From NCBI RefSeq assembly GCF_018873765.1, contig NW_025317422.1, positions 1 through 64,000 of the forward strand: a DNA stretch of 64,000 nucleotides, given 5' to 3'. Shown here piece after piece: positions 32,704 through 43,183 of the stretch. The notes below the pieces were generated by a model. It searched no databases and had not been told where the DNA came from. It saw only the letters and a list, made by a program, of their open reading frames with translations. Made by a program: the position numbers and the translations under genes. This DNA is from Telopea speciosissima. Its lineage: Eukaryota > Streptophyta > Magnoliopsida > Proteales > Proteaceae. Each line of letters begins with the position of its first letter. Position 1 is the stretch's first letter.

Positions 32704-33139
32704 TAGGGATGTAAACGGATCGGATTCGGATCGGATACGGATCGGATGTGATCGGAGCCGGATATTCCCTGGCCGAATACGGATACCTCTAAACGGATTC
32801 GGATGCGGATCGGATTCGGATTTTTGACCATCCGTTTACATATCTGCCTTGTGTAACCCGGACCTTCCTCCCCCTAGCGGATACAATTCTCTCTCAATCC
32901 ATATCTCTTAGATCATGATTCTCTTTTCATCATATTCTAGAACTTGTTTAATCTTCAAAAACCCTAAAAATCATTATTTACTTCATTTTTTATTATTAAG
33001 TATTCGGATTTTTTTTCGGACGGATTTTCATCGGAGTATTCGGATTATTTTCCGGATATCTCTAAACGAATACGGATGCCCCTAAACGAATACGGATGCG
33101 AATTCGGATTCGGATTTCGGTTATCCATTTACATCCCTA
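32704..33139. mobile_element. hAT-like MITE (436 bp)
   Basis: Ends TAGGGATGTAAACGGAT and the inverted ATCCATTTACATCCCTA, flanked by the 8-bp duplication CTGCCAAT (32696-32703 and 33140-33147). The interior is rich in GGATTCGGATCGGATACGG-type subterminal repeats. The other units have the empty site (near 2145, 23352 and 41545), so it entered after duplication. 8-bp duplications point to the hAT superfamily. It has no coding capacity. Confidence 0.87.
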
Positions 33140-34470
33140 CTGCCAATGCTCTCTACCATTATATTTTTTCATTTACCTAAATCCTTTTGTTATTGATCAA
33201 AATAAAATTAAGTGCTAAACTTCATCATAAACTAACAACAGCAAGAGAAAATGATGAGAGATGCACTCCACAAAATAATGGCATTCCTAATAATAGGGAA
33301 TCCACCGGATTTACTTACAGATAGGGGAAAACAAGTAGCGTGCCTGCTTACTAAGAGATAGCTACCAAGAGACAGCTTCTGGTTGCTGTCTCTGACAACT
33401 TCTCTGGCAAGCGATCGATTGAGGGAGAAGCACCTTCGTGAGGGGAGAGAGAGAACGACAAGAAAGAGGCAAAGAGGAGAGATAAATAGGAGAGGGGTTT
33501 TAGGGTTATGGGAGTTCGGTTTTAAATATCGGATTTTCAAACTGACCATTGGATTCAAATTAGCCATTTGTCAAGATTCAAGGGAGCACGGGGAGAGTAA
33601 CAAAGTGAGAACCACTATTTGGAAAAAAGCAGGGAAGAAGAGGATTTTTATCTGCTACATTTTTTACATCTTCCATTTTGCCCCTTAGATGGTTGACACA
33701 TGACATGTTTAAATCCGATGGTAAAAAATAAAGATAATTCAAAACCCAACCAACCCAATGCTAACCATGGTTTTCAAACCCAACCCTGGCCCAATCCTAA
33801 CCTTAACCATCATCTTGCCCCTTGTCTTTTCCCGCCGACGTCAGTGTTTGTGGACTTTCTTCTATTTGTGTAATTTACCCTATATTAATTATATATTAAA
33901 CTAAAGATTAAAATGTTACAGAATCATCAATTTGGCAATGTGGGTTGTGAGGTTGAAGAAAGGAAGGAAGTACCTTGGGTCGTGGGAGGGAACCATTAGA
34001 GGGGGAGAAGTAAGAGTGAGAGAACAGGGACAATCTGCATTTGGACTTGAGGAGGGAGAAGAAGAAAGGTCACAGGGAGGAGGACGAGGAGTATTCATAG
34101 AAGTAACGTTGACATCAATTAGTAATTATTGGTCTGAAACTTAATTTTAAAGGAAGTCGGGCATGGATGGAATGGAAACAAAGTCCTTTTTTTTATTTCT
34201 TGGTCTTCCTCTCCAGCTTCGGTACCCCACCAAATGTTCCCCACATTGCATTGTTTACTAGTGAGGATCAGACGGCGTACTATATGGGATCCGCACAGTT
34301 ATGGAAATCTCAGCCTAAACCCTAAACCCTAAACCCCAAACCCTAAACCCCAAACCCGAAAACCCTAGACCCTAAATCCTAAACCCTTAAACCCTTAGAC
34401 CCTTAACCCTAAACGGCAAATCTCAAACCCCAGACCCTAAAAGCCTAAACCCTAAACCCTTAGCTTGTAA

Positions 34471-34481
34471 TATATAAATCC
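34471..34481 (+). promoter_or_regulatory. TATA-like box before the unit 3 LINE-derived sequence
   Basis: TATATAAATCC directly follows the telomere-like block (34312-34460). It is about 720 bp upstream of the ORF1 ATG at 35190, with no element between. Only in units 2 and 3 does this arrangement remain. Whether it drives transcription is inference. Confidence 0.4.
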
Positions 34482-34613
34482 ACCCATCAACTGACTCGAA
34501 ACCACAACATGTACTTGTGTTGTTTTCCTCTCTTCACTCATTTCTATCTTTCCATATTGCATACCTACAAAAACAAAGGAGCATTTTTTACTTGGGTTTG
34601 GGCTTGCTGGAAC

Positions 34614-37600
34614 CATATGCTTTGTGCTTTAGAAATTTGAGGGGGCTGATCTTCTTAGATTTGTTAAAGCTAGCTTTCCTAAGCCGTATTCTTGGCCATT
34701 TTAGATATTATCCTGTTTACATCTCACTGAAGCGATTTGCAATTTATTCTGCTCTGTGTTAGCTGGTTTCTCTTGGTTCCTGCTGCGGTATTATAGATAT
34801 GAATGCAATCTGGTAGTGATAAACTTTTTTTAAGCTTCTGTTTGTTATAAATGCTAGATCTAGATCTAAAAGCTGCTACGATCTGTGTTACGGTGATAAT
34901 AGTAGTGTTTACCTATTTGTTTGTCCGAGATTTGGTCTGCTAACACTTTACTCACATTTGCTCGGTTTTAGTAAGTATTAGCAATTGCTTACTATTCTGA
35001 TAGATCTTGAATCTTTACTTTCATTTGTGGTTCCTTATTGTTTATAGGATTTAATACTGCCAGAAACGGCCATGGTCGGAGTCCTTTGAACCCTAGATTT
35101 TGTGATCTGGTATCTAAGTTCATCCCCTCTGGCTGAGGATATAAGATCCAACTCCTTTTGTTTTCTAGTTTGTGTTGATATCTGTAGGGATGGAGTGGGA
35201 ACCGGAAATGGATGATCCACCGATTGAAGCGAATGATAACATCTCAGATCGGCTATTGGCACCACCAGATACAGCCATTAGCGAACCAGGTCTGAATCTA
35301 GGGCCAGTTAATTGGTCTCATGTGATCATCGGTTGTGTGTTTACCAGTAAGAGAATCATTGCGCCGACAGTATCTAAGGCACTATCAAGTGCTTGGAACA
35401 TTAAAAGAGAACTGGTAGTCCGACAAATTGGCCATAAATTGTTCCTGATTCAACTGGAGCATCCGACGGAGGTAAAGACAGCTCTCATCCTGGGGCCATG
35501 GCTTATTAAACAAGCGCTTATTACTTTTCAGAAATGGAATCCGACTACATCACTGAAGCAACTTCAATTCCATTGGATGGAGCTCTGGATGCACTTGTAT
35601 GGACTTCCAATGCATCTACACACTCGTGCTATAGCAGAGTAAATTGCATGTAAGATGGGGATCTTCCATGATGTCTGCCTACCTGTGGGACTAAGGGATT
35701 TTGGCCGATCTTTCGCAATTCGTGTGTCTATTTGTACTGATATCCCACTGAGAGTGGGTATACGCATCAATCGAGAGGGACTGAACCCTTACTGGGTTGA
35801 GATTGCTTATGCGAAGGTGCCTTCATTCTGTTTCTTCTGTGGTATTATCGGCCATGACCAGAGGAACTGTCCGACAAAAAACTCTGAGGAATCAGGATCC
35901 CGATCAACCTTATTCCACCAGCTTGAGGATGAATGCCGGCAAAAATGTTTTGCTCCTATGTTCGAAGAATGGCGTAAGCTTGGAAGCTCTGTTAAACGCC
36001 CCCCGGTGGCACTGCAACTAAGGCTAATGGCGAAAACCATTATCATTGAACGAGAACGGGCTTTTGAATGTTTATACTCATCAAATGGGGGAGACAAACC
36101 TCGTCGGACTGTTCAACCAGATCAACTTGAGGATTGGAGCTACAATCTGAGTGAATTAGTTCGCAGCTACCTTCGTCCCAACACTGTTGACTTCATGCAA
36201 TTTGGACCTAGAGGAGTGCAGGTGGCCTTATTGGGAGGTGCTCGGAACTTAAAGCGTGTCACTAAGGGACTGATGTCATCGAAATTATCCCTCTCTGGCC
36301 GGAGAACTAATGATGCTGATGACATTGTCTTGCCAAGTTGGTCCACCAAGCACCAGTGTGGGTCCTTTGAGACAAAATCGGAACCCCCTGACTTAAACAA
36401 GGAGGCCCCTAACTCCACTGGAATTGAAAACTAGTTTGGATCTAATCCTATATTTGGACCTTTCCCCCCTATTGGGGCTGATCTGTTATTTGGGCCATTG
36501 GCTCTGACTGGGTCTAATACTCTGTCTGAGCTTGATACCCTAGCTGAGCCCCCCGTCCGTTGGTCTTAAATCAGTCAGCGAGACCACGGCCAAAGCAAGC
36601 AATAAGTTCAGTACCTTTAACTGAGATAGCTTTGACCAGTCTCACTCATGGCGTTGCGACTGCAGGTATGGATTCTAATTCCCTCATTGGAGCTATTCCT
36701 TCTCCCCCTCGGGCCATGGAATACTTGGAAAGTTACTCCCAAACTAAAAGTCTTTCTCTGGAAGTGTTGTTCAGATTTAATAGCGGTGAACCACTTGCTT
36801 TATGATAGGCGCATATCACCTAGCCACTTATGTCCCATCTGCTTAAACAATGAAGAAACGGTTGTACATGCCCTGTTTCATTGTGATTTTGCGGCCACTT
36901 GCTAGAGGCTGTCCTCTTTTCGCTTTGACACCCTTAGCATTCAGGGGAAATCAATGACTGAAGTAACCCAGCAGTTTCTTGCAGTGGTTGATCAGTTTCC
37001 TTCCTCTGATGATGCTATTTTTCAGTCGATATCTTTGATTTGGCATATCTGGAAAGCCAGAAACAGTGTGGTCTTTTCGCATACTAACATCTCACCTTAC
37101 GCTGTCATCCCGGGTGCTTATCAATTTGCAATGGAGGGCGGGTTTTGCTTGAAACTTAAACCAGTGCAATTATCATGCTGCCCCCGCTCCCCTGACTACT
37201 CATCCCCCCGTACCAGCCTCATGCTGGTCTGTGTACTCTAATGGAACTTGGAAAACTAATTCTTCTTGTGGTGGCAGGGGTGTTATCATTCGAGGTGATC
37301 GTCAGGAGTTTGTGGTTGCCAAAAGCAAGACTAGCTGTAGCCTATCTGCTCTACCTATGGAGGCCGAGGCTCTTCGGGACGGTTTATTGCTGGCTAGAAG
37401 TCTCTTCTTACAGCATCTTTGCTGCTACTTTGACTCTCCTGGCCTTATCAATTGCTTGAACAATACTTTCAAGGCTCTGGATTGGGCGACTAATGTAATA
37501 GTTCAGGATATTTTGGCATTATGCCATGGCTTTTCAAGTGTAATGTTTAGGTTTGTGCCCCGTTCTAGTAACGATGAAGCTCACGTACTTGCTAAAGGAG

Positions 37601-37758
37601 CTTCTTTGGTTGGTCTGTCTAAAGTTTGGTGGGTTGACCCACCGGCCTTACTTGTAAACCCTGCTATTCTTAATAGCAGGAAAAGCTTTTTTAGGTTCTT
37701 TAAATAAAGCGCGTGGCAGAGGCGTTTCTCCGCCTTCTTTGATCGAAAAAAAAAAAAA
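34614..37758 (+). mobile_element. LINE derivative, unit 3 copy
   Basis: Leader, DUF4283/CCHC part (about 35190-36434, with a stop near 35640), linker, zf-RVT part shortened by about 190 bp near 36732, RNase H part (about 37150-37707), and poly(A) at about 37746. The knuckle CFFCGIIGHDQRNC and the zf-RVT CPIC are intact. The RNase H Asp in YSDGTW is Asn. Broken in several places and not able to make a complete protein. Confidence 0.82.
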
Positions 37759-39390
37759 AAACCTCCTCGTCTGAGTCAGCATCATCTCAACTTGAACGAG
37801 CCCCATCAAATTCCACCTATCAATTCACCTGCAGTCACTCCCCGCAAGAGTTGAGGACCCCACTATTAAGGAATGAATCACAAGAGAGTTGTGTCCAGAA
37901 CAGACCAAACAGCCCAGACTGTCAACCCATAATATCATCGATAGGGACTGACGAACAGATTCACGTAGATGAGGATACAACACCAAGGAAATTAGGGAGA
38001 AGAGAAAGGATGATTGGATTAGGGAAAATGATGGGAGAAAAACGTGTCACATTGAAGAAAAAGGCAGACACTTTGTTGAGATGATGCGGGAGATATCATT
38101 GTGGATAAAGCCCAGCTAGCTCACACCAAAAAAAAAACCAAATTGATGGAATTGGGTGCACGCTGTTGACTGTTCAGTAGTTGCATGGTCTTTGGTATTT
38201 GTACTGCTCGCAGAGTAGCAGAAGCTACTTGGTTGAAATTGATAGGATTTTATTTTTATGTAAACCATAAACCTCATATTAAAACGAAAGATAACAGGGA
38301 TTCAATGTTAATTACAATATCCATAAATAGTTTTTCCGTGTTTTATTTGTGGGCTAATCGATCTGCTAGCTCCGTATGCATTCTACTTCAGTGAGATAAC
38401 CTACAAACAATTTTTAAGTTCTTAAAATAGCAGAGCAAATAAAAAAAGGGGAAATAACTTCAAGCAAATCAAACACATCTGAGAGCAAGTTCACTGTTGT
38501 CCCTGACCAGATCAAAAGCCACCTGCATACCCTTTAGTTCTGCTTTGAGTGCACAGGTGCACATCCATCTCTGACTTTGGCATGGATTTGATTTGAACCT
38601 GGAGAGAACAAAATAGCACACCATCTAGCATCACCAGATAAAAGACTATGATCAGAGATGATCAGATATGTATCATCGAAGCTATTTTCCTAAGATAGTC
38701 TAGGCCATATATATGGGTTAAGCGGCCTCAAATCAGATGTCACAGGCTGGGCAGGTAATTGCTCAATTCTGCAAACTAGTCAAATATAAGATTGAGGTTT
38801 CACATACAGTTTGTTCATAAGCAGGCGATTCCTAGCTTGCCACAAGGAGTAGGCTACAAGAGTCCCATTAGGGAGCCAGATTTTGTCACTCTTCCTTAAG
38901 GTGGGGGGATAAAATAATAGCCTTCATCAGGTTTTTGACTGGCATAGCTTCTAAGAAATTAGTCCGAACTCCCAAAGTAGGATTTAAAACCTTGTTTTAA
39001 CATAGATGTATTGGAGCTAACAGAGATTAGATCTTGTATTGATTCAATCATTGATATTATTGCAGTGTTAGAACAAACGAAGTTTACAAGAGGAAGGAGC
39101 AAAAACGAAAATCAGGAAAGAAACAGGTAAAGGATAATTAACATTTCTCCAATGTTTTAGAAAGCTTACATTCTTTCAGTTTTAGGACGGTGGGTGCTCT
39201 TAAGCAAAGGTAAAATTTTAGCAAGGTAAGGATTCTAATCCCCCAACTGGAATTGCTTGACTTGCTGAAGAATCAGCTATTCAATGTTGCATGATCTCAT
39301 TTATTGTGGATTAACTTGTTGAACCCTTTACCACATTTATCAAAGGTCAAGCACACGATAGAGAAATAAAAAACTTCATCTGGGTGTTCA
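37759..39390. other. Tail of unit 3, 3' flank of the intact DUF3531 gene
   Basis: Matches 19557-21220. It carries the same antisense LINE scrap (about 38490-39000). Because the intact DUF3531 gene ends at 39469 on the minus strand, its 3' untranslated region and polyadenylation site should lie here, but I cannot fix the site. Confidence 0.5.
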
Positions 39391-39468
39391 AGAGGTTTCG
39401 TTTTTGAGGTGCTCCTTCCACATACGCATAGGCATGGAAAAAGTAATAAATCTACATCCATTCTCTCT

Positions 39469-42400
39469 TCAGATCTTGAAGTACTTGTATCCGAACTCAG
39501 GACTCGTCATACCTTCTTCCCAATCACCCATGCGCCGACCACCAAAAACCACCTGTTGAATACCTATATATCTGTCACAAAGTCAAAAAGCAAATTTATG
39601 ATCAATGGGGAGAAAATAGTGATGACAGGTTATCAAACTCCAAAAACTAGTTTCAAAGCCATAAAAAGGTAGTTATCTTCTCCAACAATCAACATCATTC
39701 CTTGTATACTTACTCAGAGCTCAATACAGTTAAGCAATTGAGGAGTACATCAACTGCAAAGAAATCAGATGTCCCAAGGTCTACCCTGTTGGACAAGTCC
39801 AAATCTGTTAGCTCTTTGTATGCATTAATATTTAGAAGAGCACAACTTTTCCATTATGAAAGCAATGGTATAGTCAAGACTCCTACCAAACCCGGCCCCA
39901 GTTGTCCTGAAATTCCACATCACCAATATCGTGGAATGATGATGGCATCACTTTGAATCCTTTATCTGTATCATAGGGAGGATTATACTCCATGGATGTA
40001 TTTGCCAACTGCAGTGCATAATATGCAAATGTCAGTTTGTTCCATTAACAGTAGGAGGACGAGAATCAAATATTGTTAAGGCTGGGGTGGATGTCAACTT
40101 GATCAAGGGATTGGACTGTCGAGTCTGCTTGACTTGACTCAGTTACATAATATGGTGTAATTCTAAGGGATTTTCTTATCGATACCCTCAAGTTATCAAA
40201 TAATTTGTGACCTTATTGTTTTGGCCATTTAGTATAACATATAATTTTTCCAATGAAGGATAAATATTGTCATTTCACATGTATAATCGAAAAATATGTA
40301 TGACAATGACAATGATATGTCATTTTCAAATTGTTTTTGGAAACTCTTTTATACCCTTAACTTAAAGATCTTTTGAGAATATTACAAGGGGCAACTAAAA
40401 AGAAGGTGTCAAGTTCAAAATACTTAAGAGGTGTCATTTAGACACTCCCATAATTAAATGAGTATCTTTGCATCTAAAAATATATTTAAAAAAAAAATAT
40501 GCTAGCAATTATAGCAGCACCACTCTACAACCAATCAATCAAATTTGGAGCGAAGATAGTCATCACTAAAGCAGATGCTAGCTTCATTTTCACGTGCAAA
40601 ATAATGCACTTCATTTATCTGTGGAGTACAAGTGCGTGGCAATGCTAATGGCAGGGTTTAAAAGTGGCACTCAATCTATAGTCAGCGGTTAGAAGTCACT
40701 GCGGTACTTCTGGTATTTGGGTGCTCTAATTTCAATGAAGGAGCAAAGCAACTATGATTTTGGAAGAATTGCTGATTAATTGTCTTCTCTAAAAATTATA
40801 AAAACTAGGATTCCAAGTTTTTCAAAGATGACAGAAAGAGAAATATTCACAGACCTGCAAATTAGAAGAGTTAAATGCTCCCAAACGCCCCATGACATAC
40901 CATGACTGAATAACCTGCATAATTATTTAGTTCCTAAAACCAGGAAATCCAAAAAACAGTAGCTATTGTGGACAAAGGGAAAAAAAAAAGGGGGGGGGGG
41001 AAGGGAAAAAAAAGGGAAAGAATGAAATCAGCAACTTACACTACCAATGATGTCAACATCACGGTCAGATGGAGATCCATATAGTTCAAACCATATGAAG
41101 GAATCGATGGGATTGAAACTGCAGCCAGAAACTACAGATATTATTTCAAACATTAAATAGTTTTGGACGTATCTAAAATTAATTATAACAATGGGCCAAA
41201 TAAAAATCACTTCATAACATGACCATTACTACCATTTGTCAAGTACTGCAAGCTAATTAGTTTTCAGCCCTTTCAAGCTAATCATAATTTTAATATACAC
41301 AACCTAACGCCACAAACAAAAAATTAATTAATTAAGAGTCAGGGTAGAACTCAAATGAACTCAGCCTTATCCCAACTATATGGGGTCAACTAATTGAAAG
41401 TCAATGTATGAAGCATCAAAAAGCTAACCCTGGGTTGACTGGTGGTGAGAGCTTCCAGTGATTGTATAGCCAACGTGATATTTGCTTTCTCTCATTTCAT
41501 GTATGTGTGTGTGCTTTCTCTTAATAGTTGTTTTCTATTCCGGCCAATGCTCTGTACCATTATATTTTTTCATTTACCTAAATATTTTTGTTATTGATCA
41601 AAATAAAATTAAGTGTTAAACTTCATCATAAACTAACAACAACAAGAGAAAATGATGAGAGATGCAATCCATAGAATAATGGCATTCTTAATAATAAGGA
41701 ATCCTCCGGATCTGCTTAAAGATAGGGAAAAACAAGTGAAGTGCCAGCTTACTCTCTAAAGCTGACTTTGAAGGCAAGAACGGAACCCGTTTTGGACTTG
41801 CGAAAATCACGACCTTTCTTTCGAACCCTGTCTGCGACCTGTCAAAGCTTTACTTCTTTAAGGTTCATGGTTTTATTCTCCGCTAAGGACAGTGTTTGGG
41901 AACAAAAATCCTCTCTTACCTAAACCACATAAGATGAGAAATTTAGACCATAAGTAACTAAGACAGAGAAATTGAAACATACCCTTTTTCTCATGAGTTC
42001 AGGGTTTCCGATGCTATCGCCGAGCACGACTCGAAGCTCCTCGTCTTCTCTGCAAGCAGTCTCCAGGATTCTGCCACCAAACCCCGACAACGTCCGAGTG
42101 GTTAGACACGAGATACGAGTGAGTGAGAGAGAGAGAGAGAGAAGATGAGTTAAAGAAAGGAGATGATTTTTTTTACAATTACTTGGCCCAGGTGGGATAA
42201 TTATGGAGACGATTATATTCGCGCTTTCTCTTCTCCTCTCTGAGTTTGAGTAATCTACGTCCCCTGGCCGTCGTTCCCGACCCTTTCGCTGTCATTGTCA
42301 TTCCACTTGCATAACTATTATTATCATTGGTGTTGATAGTGCCATTGGTGCTGGAACCATTAACGCTCTCCCCTTCCGAATCGTCCCGAACCATAGCTCG

Positions 42401-42589
42401 AATAGCACTCGGTCCGGTTGAAAAGAAGGGATTGGGTGGCTTCTGCTTCTTCGTGTTCGGAAACACAACCACCGAGAATAGCAGTGATGCTGATGACGAA
42501 AGAACAGAGAAGGAAGAATAAGGAGGAGAAGGAGAAAAGAATTGATTCCACGGAAAATTCCTCACATCGAAGCAATTCATCACCGTCAT
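39469..42589 (-). CDS. DUF3531 family protein, probably plastid-targeted (intact gene, 8 exons)
   Basis: Minus-strand exons 42589-42183, 42070-41983, 41838-41753, 41118-41040, 40914-40855, 40008-39887, 39785-39714 and 39571-39469 have GT-AG borders and matching phases, giving 338 residues. The N-terminus (MTVMNCFDVRNFPWNQF, then Ser-rich with few acidic residues) looks like a plastid transit peptide. A charged helix follows (GRRLLKLREEKRKREYNRLH). The family core then reads ELRVVLGDSIGNPELMRKR, FNPIDSFIWFELYGSPSDRD, SWYVMGRLGAFNSSNLQ, DLGTSDFFAVDVLLNCLTVL and VVFGGRRMGDWEEGMTSPEF. The pattern matches the uncharacterised plant and cyanobacterial DUF3531 family (Arabidopsis At5g08400/At4g29400 type, from memory). 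Function is unknown. Exons 4-8 lie in array-homologous DNA; exons 1-3 are single-copy here. The start is the first ATG in frame; a second lies three codons later. Confidence 0.88.
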
Positions 42590-43183
42590 CTTTGCCGCTT
42601 CGTCTCTCTCTCTCTCTCTCTCTCTCAATTTATGCTAACGAGTGACCTAAAATGTTTACAAAAAAAAAAAAAAATGAACGAAGATGGGAAAAAGAACGCT
42701 GCCAAGCTGAATTCCCTGCACCCACACACAAAAGGGGCAAAATGACCATCCTCTTATTGGTTAAGGGTCGTAAAATGAAACCAAAATCGAATACTGGAAT
42801 CAGAGTCAATCATTTATGATTTGAACCAAACTGTGCCGCATAAAAATGATCCAGTTTTGATTTCATAAGTTCTCTATTCGGTTCGATTTTAATTTGCAAC
42901 GTAAAATTGACGATTCTAAATTAAATAGGAATCGAAAAAATCCGAATAGAAATCGCTACCTCTCACTCGAATATTAACCAATACATCAATTGAGTTAATT
43001 AATAAAATAATAATTAAGAACATAAAATAAGTAAAAACGATGAATGATGATAAAATGGATTAACAAAACCCTATTTACTAATGGAAGAATAGTTTGTTTT
43101 TTCTTTTTCTCGCATGATAAGAAGAAGAAGAAGAAGAAGAATACGAAGTATAATTTATTAAATAGAAAGGGAGAAGAAGAGGG
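42590..43183. promoter_or_regulatory. Divergent intergenic region between DUF3531 and SIP1
   Basis: The two start codons are 594 bp apart on opposite strands, so the promoters share this stretch. It holds a TC/GA microsatellite (42602-42626) in the DUF3531 leader and an A-run. An AT-rich patch with CGGTTCGATTTT and GAATCGAAAAAATCC may be a decayed repeat. An AAG microsatellite (about 43117-43140) lies in the SIP1 leader. I see no clear TATA box for either gene. Confidence 0.5.

Larger units (their letters stand above)
30721..39390. repeat. Tandem unit 3, rearranged
   Basis: The third copy. Compared with unit 1 the order is: 30731-31166 equals unit 1 positions 1926-2356 (intron 3 up to the gene break); 31167-32455 equals 497-1785 (exons 6, 5, 4); 32456-34618 equals 1903-3600 with a 436-bp MITE inserted; then the LINE and the tail. 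Exons 7-8 are absent and a piece of intron 3 occurs twice. This looks like unequal exchange plus end joining among units. Confidence 0.82.
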
